Assembly: GCA_030159075.1 (NCBI GenBank)
Contig: BROG01000246.1
Span: 810,001-874,000 of the forward strand
Length of the DNA: 64,000 bases
Direction: 5' to 3'
Source of the DNA: Atrina japonica
Lineage: Eukaryota; Mollusca; Bivalvia; Pterioida; Pinnidae
Positions 16,097-31,000 of this stretch are shown here, piece after piece (position 1 is the first letter of the stretch; each line of letters opens with the position of its first letter). Both the position numbers and the translations under genes were made by a program. The notes beneath the pieces are model-generated. The model was not told the DNA's origin, did not search any database, and saw nothing but the letters and a program-made list of their open reading frames with translations.

Positions 16097-19000
16097 CTAA
16101 TGTGGATAAACTGAAAAGTAAGGATATACCAAACATATCATACAAACATGTGTCATACTGAAATGTGTCCTCCACATGTGTGAATAAACTGAAAAAGGAT
16201 ATTAACATTTCATACAATGTACACATGTGAAAACATGTATACCAAACATGTCATACAATGTCCTCCACATGTGTGAAATAAACCTGTCATACAATGTCCT
16301 CCTAATGTGGATAAACTGAAAAGTAAGGATATACCAAACATATCATACAATGTCCTCCACATGTGAATAAACTGAAATGTAAGGATATACCAAACATGTG
16401 AAATGTCCACATGGATAAACTGAAATGTTCCAAACATTTCATACAATGTCCTCCACATGATAAACTGAAAAGGATACCAAACATGAAATGTCCTCCACAT
16501 GTGGATAAACTGAAATGTAAGGATATACCAAACATATCATACAATGTCCTCCACATGTGGATAAACTGAAATGTAAGGATATACCAAACATGTCATACAA
16601 TGTCCTCCACATGTGAATAAACTGAAATGTAAGGATATTCCAAACATGTCATACAATGTCCTCCACATGTGGATAAACTGAAATGTAAGGATATACCAAA
16701 CATGTCATACAATGTCCTCCACATGTGAATCTGTTATACAGGAAAGTAAGGATATACCAAATATGTACATGTGAATAAATTGAGAATCTGTAATACAAAA
16801 AGTAAGGATATAACAAATACTGTAATATGAACTAAGGCAATGCTTTGAAAGTGAGTGCAGCTCATTGTTTTACAAATGCAAAAAGGCATTCTTCAAGAGT
16901 AGGTCTGATCTCAGAAGGGTAACAGTTTTCCGTTGGAAGACGTCAGAGTCTAATTAACAATGATTAAATATTTAGAACACTCATCTGGTAGTTCCAGTAA
17001 AAATTTGTTTCCATAAACTTAGTCTTGACAAGGTTTGCTAGAACAGACGTTTAGTACCTAATTAGGGAGTCCACTCAAATTTTGTATTGTATTAAAAGCT
17101 TTTCTTTTCAGTGTAGTTTACAGGAGCTTGAGGAGATGAAGAAAATAAAAAAAAAAATTTGAAAATCCATTCACATTTGAAAAAGTTATGATCAAATGTG
17201 TAACGAAAAAAAGGGGCGTTATTCAGAATTTTTTGACAGTTTGTTCAGAAATGTTATGAAAAGCAGTTTTAATGGGTTAATAAAAAAATAAATATTTAAT
17301 TTCTGTGTCTAAAACTTATGAAATTGGGTCTCAGTGGACAGTTCATCACAAAAAAGTGACAGGTGAAAAAGTTTGGTCTGAAATTTAAAAATAAATTAGC
17401 TGTAAACTTGAGAAATTCATCATTGGACTTAAAAAATTTACAGCGGTACAAGCAAATTTAATGAAAGTGTTATAATAACCATATATTAAATGCTCATATT
17501 TTCAAAACTAAGAGGAATAAAAAGGTTTGTACAAATTCACCATAAATACTAAGGATAGTCCTTTCAATAAATTGGAAATTTTTTTAAAAAAATCTTTATT
17601 TTGTACAAATGCATGTGCAAACATGCATGAAAATATGAGTGCACTCGCAATTATTAGTAAAATGGGCATAATTCTGCTGAAAATGGACCAATTTTCAGAT
17701 TTTTTTGTATTTAATTATTTTTTATTTAAACAGAACAAACTGAACTAGAAAAAGAAGTTAATTAAAAATTTTCCGAAGTATCTATTTTTAGAATGTACAA
17801 AATTACACTTTAGATTCTATTTCATCTTAAAATATGCTTGTATTATCTGATGTATTAATTCTATTTTATTCAGAAAAAGGGACTCAGAACTAAGCATTCT
17901 TCCCTGAAATGATTTGAAATCCATATCACATCAATGAAATAAAAATTATAAATCAAAATTCTCTCTAAAATTCCCAAATTTCAAGCGTTGAAATATTATT
18001 TTTTTCGTCACGTAATATTTCCCTGTATGAGGCCCCATGATTTCTGAACGACAGTACAAGTTATTTTCATGATTATTTCTAGGATAAAAAAAACACTCTC
18101 TTGTAATCTTAGCGTAAGAATAAGTTGTAAATAATTCTAGCAGCTTAAAATGATAAATAATACAACTAAATGTCGGTAAAATAATTATGAATATTGTTAT
18201 AGCGATAGTAAGAGTTGATCGACAATGTCAATGCGTAACCCCTTGTGAACCTCACGCTAGTCGCCTTTCCCTGCGTTCAGTGTGTTGGCGGTTGAAGGCG
18301 CGTTGACTCGTGCGTTTTAATTACTAATTACGCCTTGAGCTGATTGGATTTTTTAAATCTTCAAGTTCAAATTGGGAAGACAAATGTCTGAAAATTGTCC
18401 AACAGTATGCGTCAGTCATTCATACTCGTATTTTCTTATTTTTTATCTCCCAGGAAAACTTCACATGGTAATTTGCATACGAAGGGGGTTACCCAGCGGA
18501 AGGACTCTTATATCATCGTAAACCTCATTTCATTGGCTATTCGACCACATCCGTTTCAAAATACAAATCCCATTGGCTCATGTTGTACTTTCGTTTTACA
18601 ATGGCCTAGTGTTGTGATTATGCCGGTCCGCCATTACGCAATGAAACGAAAATGCCGCGACCAACGATTTTCGCGAGCGTATAACAAAAATAATTCACGT
18701 AAACAAACAAGGAAAAACACGTAAATCCTTTGAGAAATAATTAATCAACAAGTAAGTGAAATTAAACATTTTAAAATGCAATATTCTTTCTGTAATCAGT
18801 CATCAACTACAACGGTTCAGTAGATGTGATAGACAATTTCGTGACGTTCTCGCTACAACGAGTGGACTCCCTAACCTAATTTCCAATGCTTTTTTAAGTA
18901 ATGACTTTTACACCATTTATAGAGAAAGTAAATGAGATGATAGTATAGTTTTGCATTTTGGGTATTCTTTAAACATTAAGTTTGCTTTGCACAAACAGGC

Positions 19001-22000
19001 CTTCAATTTGACATATCCTCTCGGGGCATTTTTGTCCAGGTTGAGCTAATGAAATAAAATTAATAAAATTACCTGATTTAGTCTGGGAACATTTTTCAGG
19101 TCTGATTTACTGTCAAATTTATTCAGCTCCTTCTTCTTTGATAGCATTTTTCGTAGACTTTCATTAATATCTGGCTCTGAAAAGAAAAGATACTTTGAAA
19201 ATGAAAGTGACAAGCTGTTCAATGACCAAAGAAGCATGTGATAACTTATATGCTATTTTCTGATGAATGTAAAACCATAAAATCCAATGATAGTTAAATT
19301 AATCTAATCCAAATAATGTATGCTAAGAAATTTGGCCTTCATTTAATTTTCACCTTTTTCGCCCTGAAATGTTGATGCAAATTTAAAATGAAAGATAGGA
19401 GGGGTACTTCTTGGCCCAAGCTTATAACTATGAAGGCTGTCACCACTATTCAGCTTGGGTCTGTGCATGCTGGAACTTGAGTTTATTGCATGAGAAAGTT
19501 TGCCAGTTTACTTGTGGAAGACCAATAAATACTGGCCACCACCATACAACTGGAAAATTATTGAGTGTGGTATAATACACCAATTAGACTGTTTATTATA
19601 CACAGTAATAATCAATTTCTTTGTGTTTGTTTGTTTGTTTGGTTGTTGTTTTACATCCTGTCAAGAATTTTTCACTTATATTGAGATGTAACCAGTTTTA
19701 GGTAAAACTCTACAAATTCTGACGTGTGCTATGGACTGACGCCAATGCAGTGAGGGTTCTTTTATGTGCTACGCTTTCCGCGACACGGGACCTCAGTTTT
19801 ATGTCGCATCTTAAAGACTCGTGACTTTCACTCGTGACTCGTGCTGAGCGCTTGGCGACGGAACAGTCACTATTATTTTTAAAGTCAGTCTGGGAATCAA
19901 ATCCAGAACCTTCCACTTGTGAGTCGAATGCGCAAACGGTCAAATCTTTGTGAAACCACAATTTATTGTTGGTTGTATTGTTGTTTAACGTCCCATTCAA
20001 GAATCTTTCACTCATATGGAGATGTCACCAAATGCTGGTGAAGGGCTTCAAATTTTGGCCTATGCTCAGCACTTACGGCCATTGAGCAGTGAGGGTTCTT
20101 CAATGTGCCGACACCTACTGTGACACGGGACCTCAAAATCACTGTCTCGTCCGAAGGACGGGAAGCCAACCTGCCACTGGCTGGACTCAAACTCACAACC
20201 TCACGATCAAGAGTCAAGTGCACTACCGACTGAGTCAGGCCGGCTTCCACATTTTGTCAAAGATCATATCTACATGATGATGTGATATTTCATGTTGACA
20301 AGTGCCACCGCATTCATGTGAAAATGTTTTGCACAAAATCATGTAAATTTTGTATAAAAGATATGAAAAAAAAAAGAAGTTTAGCACATTTTTAAGTGTT
20401 TAAATAAACAAAGATCTACAAGATCCAATACTGGTACTGTAAAGAAGTAGTAAAATGATTCTTAAGTCTGTAAGATCCAATAATAGTACTGCAAAAAGGT
20501 AGAAAAATGACAACTGAAGAGTCCATGCATCTGTAATTGCAGAAAATTGGTTTACAATATAGATATAACTCTATAATAACCAGTACTGGCACTGCATGAA
20601 GATAGCAAAATGATAACCAAGGGGGCACCTGCATCTGCAGTCTTAGAAGCTGTTGAAAGTTAGGTCATGATAAAGGCATAACTCTGCAAGAAACAGTAAA
20701 AATTGGTACTGCAAAAATAGAACAAAATAAAAACCAAAGGGGCACCTGCATCTGAAGTCTTAGAACCTGTTGATAAAGGCATAATTCTGCAAGAAATGGT
20801 AAATATTGGTACTGCAAAAATAGAACAAAATAAAAACCAAAGGGGCACCTGCATCTGAAGTCTTAGAACCTGTTGATAAAGGCATAACTCTGCAAGAAAT
20901 GGTAAATATTGGTACTGCAAAAATAGAGCAAAATAAAAACCAAAGGGGCACCTGCATCTGAAGTCTTAGAACCTGTTGATAAACTCATAACTCTGCAAGA
21001 AATGGTAAATATTGGTACTGTAAAAATAGAACAAAATAAAAACCAAAGGGGCACCTGCATCTGAAGTCTTAGAACCTGTTGAAAGTTGGGTCATGATAAA
21101 GGTATAACTCTGCAAGAAACGGTAAATATTGGTACTGCAAAAATAGAGCAAAATAAAAACAAAAGGGGCACCTGCATCTGAAGTCTTAGAACCTATTGAT
21201 AAAGGTATAACTCTGCAAGAAACGGTAAATATTGGTACTGCAAAAATAGAGCAAAATAAAAACCAAAGGGGCACCTGCATCTGAAGTCTTAGAACCTGTT
21301 GAAAGTTGGGTCATGATAAAGGTATAACTCTGCTAGAGATGGTAAATATTGGTACTGCAAAAATAGAGCAAAATAAAAACCAAAGGGGCACCTGCATCTG
21401 AAGTCTTAGAACCTGTTGAAAGTTATTTTATGGTAAAGGTATAACTCTACAAACACCAATACTGGTACTACAAAAGATAGTAAAATGAAAACCAAAGGGC
21501 ACATGCATCTGTGGTCAGTCATAGAACATGTTGAAAGTGGTTTTACAACTCTCCAAGAATCAGTACTGGTCCGGCAAAGAGTAATAAAAATGAAAATCAC
21601 AGGACACCACCTACATCTGTAATATGGAATCTGTTGAAAGTTGGTTCGGAAGAAAAGGAAACCAATATCTAAAGAGAAACATTTGTACAAATATTCAGTA
21701 TATATTACAAGATTCATACCTTGGCACGTGATACTGCTTTGTGAGCTGTCAGTGGGGCTTTGGTCACTAGGGGTATGAACAGTTCCCACCCCGGGGACTA
21801 TATCACCGGGGGACAAATCCTCAGTTTTTTGTGTATCTTTTGTTTCCTGGTGTTCCTTATTAGTGGCAGCATCCTCTGTGGTAGTTTTTTGGTCCTCATT
21901 TTCATAATCCTCTGGAACCACTATATCACCTGGTAGCACTATATCTGAAATTGTTCCACAAACACAAGTGAATAAAGATTTAGATGATCTGAATGATAAT

Positions 22001-25000
22001 TTCAAGGTCAGAATGATGATATGAAAATTTTCAAATCAATTACATCAACAAACAAAACTAACATGTGTTTTAGAAACACTATGCCCCCTCCTCCCCAAAA
22101 GGTTAGTCATTCACAAAGATTTTAAAGTCCCATAACTCAGGCAATTATTGCTGACTGTTGGTTATAATGGAATTTGTCCTAAGTTTTATTGATATAAAGG
22201 AACATACTGAATTTGATTAAAATCTTAGGAAAGTTATTTAACAGATACAATACAACAATACAGACAAACAGAAGGACAAAAAACATAATAACACCACCAC
22301 CCCCCTATGATCTCTTTGGGACATGAATATTACAAGCAATATTAACTCTTATGAACATCTCAAATGAAGTACAATGGAACTAGACTAAAGAAAACCATCC
22401 ATTCTGTCAATCAATATTAACACTTATGAACATCTCAAATGAAGTACAATGGAACCAGACTAAAGAAAACCATCCATTCTGTCACTAATATGTGGTCTTT
22501 CATTAAAAAAAGGGAGAGGGGGGTTTCTGACATGTCTAAAAACATGTTTTATTTCTAGAGGAAAAATATCTTTCTATGAGCGCAAAACAATTATTTCAGT
22601 CGGACTGATTTTTCTTAACTGGTTGGCATAAGTAAAAAAAAAACCTTTCATTTAACTTTTATTTAATTAACTTTAATCTAATTTAATTTAGATATATATA
22701 ATGATCCATTAATGAAGTTATAACCCACCATCTTGAAGTGGTGATGAATCTTCATCAAAAAAGTTGGTGGCTTCAACAGCACTTTCTGTCATGTCTGTAA
22801 ATTATAAATATAAATATTGAAGAAAGTCTCATTGACAAAGTGATTAGTGAAAAAACAAAATATCAAGCTGATGACGCTTAAAAAAAACTTCTACAAATAA
22901 ATGCTAAGCAATTTATTGTATCATGCAAACATTCACCTGACTTTGGATTTACGATAAAAAAAATAAAGTATTTTAGCAACATCTTGAAGCGTTTGCTCAA
23001 ACAGGAGTTATAGATCTTCATTGATATATTTAACTGACAATGGCTGAGAGAGGATGAGAGATAGTTTACTACTGCATTTTGAGAAATTTCTTATTTATAA
23101 ATTTGTTTTGAGTGAAATGAGCCTATGGTGTGTTCTGAAATTGCAATCTCGCTTATGCACCACCATTTTTTTATCCATAAGTTTGCTTTGTGTGAGCTGA
23201 GCCAATTACTTGTTCTCAAACTGTGCTCGCTAAAATGCATCATCATTTCTTTTCAAAAAGTCTGCTCTACATGAGCGGAGCCACTGACCTGTTCTCACAC
23301 TGCGATCTCTATCATGGACAGCCAATTTTTTTCAATAAGTTTGCACTACATGTGTGGAAACCATTGGCCTGTTTTCATGTTGCGATCTCTATTGTGCAAA
23401 CACTCACCTGACTTGGGAGATTTTGGAGAATTTTCTTCCTCCAATTCCAGAGCTGGCAGTTGATGTAACTGATATATTAACTTAAGTTTGTGGGTTATAT
23501 CAGCCTTACATATAATTCCCAACACATATACAAATTCTTTGAAATTGATCATGTTGTCACAGTTGTCATCTAAATACTGAAATATAGGAAGAATCATAGT
23601 ATTATCAACACTGACAAAAAAATCTCTGTACTTCACCATCAAAAAAATATGAATGCATAACATGATTTTAGACACTGCATATAGATATGTATATGGTGAA
23701 CATCATTTAATGCTGAAATGATTAACAAAATTATTTTTCGAATATTTGTCACGAAAATGCTATTTGTATTTGAGTATTTGTCTTTTTTTACATATTTGTT
23801 CCCACTAATCCCTTACCATCAGTAAGTCTTAAAACCCGGAAATAAATTGATATACAATGTACGTGTATGTCAATAACTGTCAAGTGAGGTATCAAGTATG
23901 AAGATTCTTAAATATCAAAGATCTATTGATTATTTTTAAAAGATAGGTTCATACAAAGATAAAAATACTATATGACAAGTAATTCATTAAGATTTTAAAG
24001 TCCCATACTCTGGTAATATGACTCAATGTTGGTCAAAATGGAATTAAAATAGCAATCTAAAACTAGTTATAACTTAAAAGGCATAAATAGTTACTACTTG
24101 TTAAGAAGCTTGGGTCTGACATAACCTCCTTTTGACTGTAAGACCTCCAACTATCATAGCCAAAAGTCATTGACATCATGTATGGTATATTAGTGTATCA
24201 AATAATACATGTAGACTCAATGTTTTAGGCATATTTTGCGGCTATTCAGTAAAATTCTGACACTGCAGCACTTACTTTGAATGCCATCAAGGCAAGATTG
24301 GACCCATGGTTTCCTCCAGCCCAGGGAGACAACGACAAGAACATGGTACGGAACTGATCAAAGTCCACTTTGTAGATCTCGTAGTAAGGTCTGGAGGGGT
24401 CAAACTTCTCGTTCATGTCCACTGGTTGTTGACTCGTTCTCCAGTAGCAAGAGGTCAGGTACTCCTCCTACATTAGAAAATCAAATAGATAAATCTTTAC
24501 TATAAATATGAAACCAATAGCCATTTACAAAAATCAATCAAAACCATACAGTAGACTTTTATCATCCAAAAGGTCTGAAGAAAAATTGCAAAATTATTAC
24601 GATACTGATCAACTAACGTAATAATCAATGAGACCCAAAATTTCTGAATTATTAAAGGAGCATTAGTTGTGGTGGTTTTTTTTAATAAAAACTCTCCCCT
24701 TTTTACTTCTTGAATTGATGTACAATAATAAAAAAAGAGATATACACAGGCATAAAATTCTTAAATTCCTATATATTTTGTGAAAATTGCTTGAGAAACT
24801 CAGGTCTGGCACTTATTCAATTGCAGTTCATTAACTCAACCTTACTATTTGTATATGAATACCACACTGGTCCTGACCTTATTTTCACAAAATATATATA
24901 AATATAAGATTTTTATGCCAGTGTTTAGCTTTTATTTGTTATTGTACATCAAGCGCAAGTAGTAAAAGTAGAAAAAATGAAATAATTTTTGGGTAAACAC

Positions 25001-28000
25001 AGCTAATGCCCAAGGGTTCTAATTTTGTAACCTAGGTAAAAAGACTGATTTTCTTTTGGTCAGTCCTTCTAATTCATTATAACAATAGGTAAAATAATAC
25101 TTATATTTATAACATTCAATGAAATTTGATATATTATCCAATTACTTGAAAAAATTTAAATAATTTACCATTTAAATAAACTTTTACACAGCAAATTACA
25201 ACTATTGAATCCATCGATAGTCTAGCTCACTATTGGGAGTGTCTATTGAATTTCCAGTTCACTTTTTCAATAGTACTAGTAGATACACTATACTATTGTG
25301 ACGGATTAGCAGGTCAATGTATTGTCACACCCCTAATCAAAACATGTACTATCAAAATTTGAAGATAACTGCTGCATTGACATTTCATTGACCCTTATCA
25401 TAAGGATGCAGTCTATCGCTTATACAACTGGTGACTCTATTACCGTAAACTTGTTAAAGTGTGTTCAGGAAGGTCGGTAAAGTCACAACAAGTGTTCAGG
25501 AATACCCTCAACACAGATTAATCAACCAACTGCTTGTTCCAGTCACAGATACTACAACTATTTCTGGTCATCTTTCTAGACACCACATGTGCCATCATCC
25601 ATCATCTTACACAATAATCACTGTTCATGCCACCATCTCGGACATTATCAACAATAAACATGTTATCATAGCAAATACCATCGTCTGTCAAAATAACCAC
25701 TTATCATATAGCCAATCAAAAAACACTACAACTTGATATCAACTTACCTTGAACAGTGTGTATAAATCGTCCAGTTCTCTCCCTTGGAATAACGTATGCG
25801 ACGTCACACTTCTTAGAACATTTCTTTTTGTGCTGTCCTCAATGTTCTACAGAACAGAATTAGTAAACATTAAGATACACGTTCAAGTATAACGACTATG
25901 GTAATATGCATTAGACAAACATAACCACTTATTTCTACACATAATCCATATCTTTACATAGCAAAACAAAGTATTGATCTTTACCCAACATAGAGCTAAT
26001 AACCACGAACTGACAAGTACAATATTAGTTATTAGGCTTGTTCCTGACGGTCCCCAGGAATATGTCGGGTTGATCAAGTCCATGGATGGTAAGGTGAAGC
26101 TAAGCTTTCCATGGACTTGTTCGACCGGATATAATATTCCCATGGACTGCCAGTAACAAAACAAATTACTTTTTTATTTTGTCAAGACAATATTTATGAA
26201 ATGTCTTCAATTGCCACTGAACGCAGAATAGTGTATCGAATCATCCGTAATTGTCGTCTAATTTTTCATAATGACCATCCATAGATCCATGGAAAGCAGT
26301 CACGTGACTCTTTATACCCAATAAAATGATGACATTTTAGTCCAAGGCAAAATAAAAGTTAATATCCGCCTAATGAGCACAAAAGTAAAAATTGATATCT
26401 ACTCACTTTAACCATATACTGGTATATGCTTACCTGCACAACTTGAAGTCTGAACTTTAATCTAAGTTTATCTATATCTTGATTTGAAATATGTCCAAAT
26501 TTTCTGTAACTGTCATCAATTAGGTCACATACATCCACCGATGGCTAAAATTTCAAAATAAAATGGATGTGTAAACAAATAGTTAAAATAATTAAACAAA
26601 CGAAATATACATCATTGATCATTAATCAATCATTTCTTCGTTGAAATGTTGTTCTTTACGCCACACTCAACAATTTCTCAGTTATATGGTGCTAACCAGG
26701 TTTTCATGGTGAAGGAGAGAACCCAGTTACAATATACCCAGAAAGAACCCACTCGCCTTCCAGAAGTAAGGTAACAAACTTTCTCATAAAATTAATCTAG
26801 GTTCAAGTGGGACTCAAACCAGCGCTGACTAGAGGAGAGAGACTTCATGGTTTAACCCTTTCAACTCTACATATCATAATAGAGTGGTCTTTAACAAAAG
26901 AAATGAGCATACCACTCAGATATTCAGGGGTGAAAGGGTTAAAGTTGATACTCAAATCACGTAGCTCACGCCCCATTGAGAGTTTCTAACAATAAACAAC
27001 AAATATCATTGTTCTCTCCATTTTGAATAACTGAATAAGAAAAATAAATGAATAAACCTACACAAGATTAATCAAACTTTACCTTCACAACAAGATATTT
27101 AAAAGCAAAGATTCAAGTTTTATACTGCATTTTTGTATGTGATAAAATTTTCACCTGTTTTTCTTTATTTAGACCACTACACATCATGTTGGTGTGAACT
27201 ATATGCGGCATTGTTGAATCCCGATTGGTTATATTTTCTAGATATGCACCAAATATAGTCATGGCTTCCCCGTCGTCTTTTGCGGCCAGGAGTTCCTCTT
27301 TCTTGTTATCAAGTATTGTCAGAGCTACTTGGAATATGACCTGAAAACAGGAAAAGCGTAAGTAAAGATTCCACAACAAGTGTTAGTTGATTATCGTGTT
27401 TACCTAACTCGAGTTAGTTGTTTATCAAAATTTGAAAAGATACAAGGCTTACCGAGTGTCTTTTCAAATTTTGAAAATTAACTAGCGAGAGTTAGATATA
27501 CATGAAAATCAGCTTACACGACACGAGTTGTTGAATCTGTTTCTACCATAACTGAAAACTGCTGATTGGTTGTAGCTTATGAATTATTAGCCTACATGAC
27601 GTCTAGACACTATCGGCTTTGGACTCTCATGATCGCATCAAACTTGTATGTCACTTCAATCTCTTCATTCATCTGAAGGTTGGCGATGAGGTCATTTAGC
27701 GTTTGTGATGTCGCTTAAACAGCCCTGTTGGTTATTTGTAAATGTTAACTAACTGCAGCTTCGTTTATAACACCGCTTGAGAGTGGTATAACAACACAAG
27801 TTATGGTAGAAATAGATTTCATCATCTATAGAATATTCATCTACAATCAACAGTAAAACATATAGACATTTTTTTTTTACACCACTCATTGTCAGCCTTC
27901 TGTAAATAAACTGACAAACTTCCTGATAAAATCAACTGAGGTCCCTATTAGGCTAGAACCTTTTCCTACAAGAGGTGAGAGGCATCATATTAATGTGTGT

Positions 28001-31000
28001 TTCTCTAACCACTTAGCCAAAGAAATACCGGCTAAATTTTCAAAAAATTTGAATAAAGGGAAAATAAAAAATTGAAATCTTTTGGCTGAAGAAAAAAATT
28101 ATAATTTTGTTCTTTAATTGAAATTCCATTAATTTTTTTAAAAGATATTAAACAGAGAGTGTTACTTACCCTTGCCCCATCATAAAAGAAACAGTCCAGA
28201 ATATTGACAGCACAATTGAAAGGCATGACACTGAAATGTAATAAAAACAGAAGATAGAACCATACATGTTACAGATAAGCCTTTTCCTCACAAAGAAAGT
28301 CAAAAAAACATACTAAATAGAAATTAGGATCAGGAAAACAGAATATTCTTGAATTTGATCAAGATCAGTTGTAATTTGGAAAATGGGACGACAATTCATA
28401 ATGATTCAACTAAATCTGAAATGGATTGCATCTATGATGCGTAATACTACTGCAACATTTATATACATTTCAAGAACTTTTTTTACCCGGTTTAGTAGCA
28501 TTTTATTGCATAGTAAACCCCATAGTCATGATAGTGGGCCTGGTACAATTAAAATAAGTTTACCTGAGAAATATAGTCAGAAACCAGGATAGAGATATCA
28601 TACTAAGCAATCCTAGAGTGTCAAGCTTCAGGTACAGATTCGGAAGATTTTCTTTTATAAGTTCTTCAAAAACACCTGCAAAATGATTGATGAAATTGAA
28701 TTAAAATGTTTAGGTTCAAAACACTGGAAGGCAAAACAGACAGCAGAAGCTGTGAATACAATAAATTTATTGTACACTAAAATCTATAGGTGACTGTAGG
28801 TATTTGGAGGTTATGCCCTATGTTGCTTAATCAAGAAGATACTGCAGTGGAACCTGTCTTGACAGACCACCTTTTCTGCCACTGAAATGTGGTCTCTCAA
28901 GACAGGTGGTCTCCCAAAAGAGGTTTTATGTAAATGACTATTTAACCAATTGGTTTTCAGAATGTGGTCTTAAAAGACAGGTGGTCTTTCTTGAGAGTGG
29001 TCTTTCAAGACAGGTTCCAGTGTAGTGTGTTTGAGCAAATCTGGAAAATGGTTTTTCATAAATATTTTGATGTAGCATGGGAACAACATCCATGCAATCA
29101 TTAAATATTACCATAGAAGATTACAATCCAACCTACAGTAAATCTCACTGATGATCATAAATCGTTAAATTAGGGTTTAGTCGAGCTGTCTGACTGACGG
29201 GAGTATGTCAAATGACCATGACCTTCTGACCCATTCAGTATCATTCTTGTGGCACATGCATCCTTTAGTGTGACTTTTTATTACTCTACTCTGAAAGTCT
29301 CTCTCAAGTGCAACCTAGAAACAATATTTTTACTGTCATATGTGACCTTGACCTCTGGACTTTTGAGCTCAAAACAATTAAGAATAGTACGTAAATGATG
29401 GCCATCTTCTGTATGAATTGAAATCACTCTGGACATAAACTGCTTTGGCTATCTTCAGAGTACACTTCGTCTACGAATTAACTAAACAGCAAGACAGACA
29501 CGGATATATCAGCATACCACCATACAAGTTCAACAGAAGAGACATCATAACATAACAGTTGTTATTGTATATAACTGAGTATGTATATATTGGAGTATTC
29601 GCATTTCTAACAGATAAATAAAAGCAAGCTAAGGAGCAATCATGTCATATCCATTTGTCTTTGATAATCTACCAAGAATTCAGGACGTGTGAAAGTTTTC
29701 TGTCGCAAAATGGGTGAAAATAAGAAAGGGTGAAAACTTTCAGGTATAGTGCATGTGCCGTTCCTACAAACAAATTATGTACTAAGTACATCCCGTACAT
29801 CCGACATTAACATAGGTTTATTATGTATCTTATACATTTCCGTATAGACTAACCGTACTTAGGACTCATATAAATTGGTCATATGACTTACTTTGGTCAA
29901 TAAGAGCACCAACAACCTTAGTGTTGTAATAATCAGGTAATAACCTCTCACAGATGGCGGTCAGCAGCCAGAAGGCTTCCTCCTCACTAGTGTATAATAG
30001 CAGAACGCTTGTGACTATGTTCATAGCTTGACAGTAACCTAGGAAACAAAAATGACTGACAATTAATATAGGTTTAGTAATACAATGAAGAGTATAGATG
30101 ATACACAAATGTTATTTACCATAGATAACACAGGGTGACAAGGAGTTATCATAGACCTGAGCCCCTGCCATATATACAAAGTTGCTGACCCTATTAACAG
30201 TTTAAAAATAATATTTCTTTTTAATTAGTGATACTATAGATGAAACATACTTCTTCTTATTTTTTATTGAAATGTATGGATAAAGAACTATAGTTACCTA
30301 GCAACTATACCTCTCAGTTATAATCATAGCAACTCCCCCACCTTTTTTTTTTAAATGTATCACATAAAATATAAGGAAGACGTAAATATATAGTTTGATG
30401 TTCACAGAATATGTTATCACAAATTGCATTTCTACTAACATATACCAAGTCAAAATGAACATTGAATATTGCATATCAGTATGCAACATATCACCTGAGT
30501 GACTGACAGCAAGTTAATAGAAAAACTTTTCAATAAACATGTTTTAGTATCTTTTTATTGATGTAAAAAAAAATTACGTGGAGTTTCCTTTTACCTATAG
30601 TGGGATTTCTCCAAGCATAAGCAGTAAGAACTCGTCTAAGAGCACCAATACCTAAGTCAGACTGAAATGCTGGATGTTCAGGTAAAGATCTACAAAAATA
30701 CATATCAAAATGACAAACTAAAATCAGTTTCATATTCCAAAAAATTAAATGTTCAGTTTTCTTCAGTAAATACAGAAATAGTTTAAAATGACATAAAAGA
30801 TTGTTTTGTTGTATGTATGATGCTGATGATGATTCAGTTTACAGCATCTATCTTGCTGTATGTGGTAGGTTAAAATCATCATCAAAAAGGTAAATGGAAA
30901 AACAGGCAGTGAAATTTATATACCCCTCTGTACAATCATTTTGTTTGTTTGGTGTTTTTCTCTCGTTTGTAAGATTGTGTTGCTTTTTTTTAATCCACAT

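Noticed and set aside
16767..16822. TATTACAG|ATTCTCAATTTATTCACATG as the true start of the TBC1D9 QFIHMW block
   Set aside because: The SQFIHM frame is attractive, but it needs a phase-1 junction while exon 30 ends in phase 0, and this unit lacks the TGGAGGACATTG part. Kept only as a relic copy.
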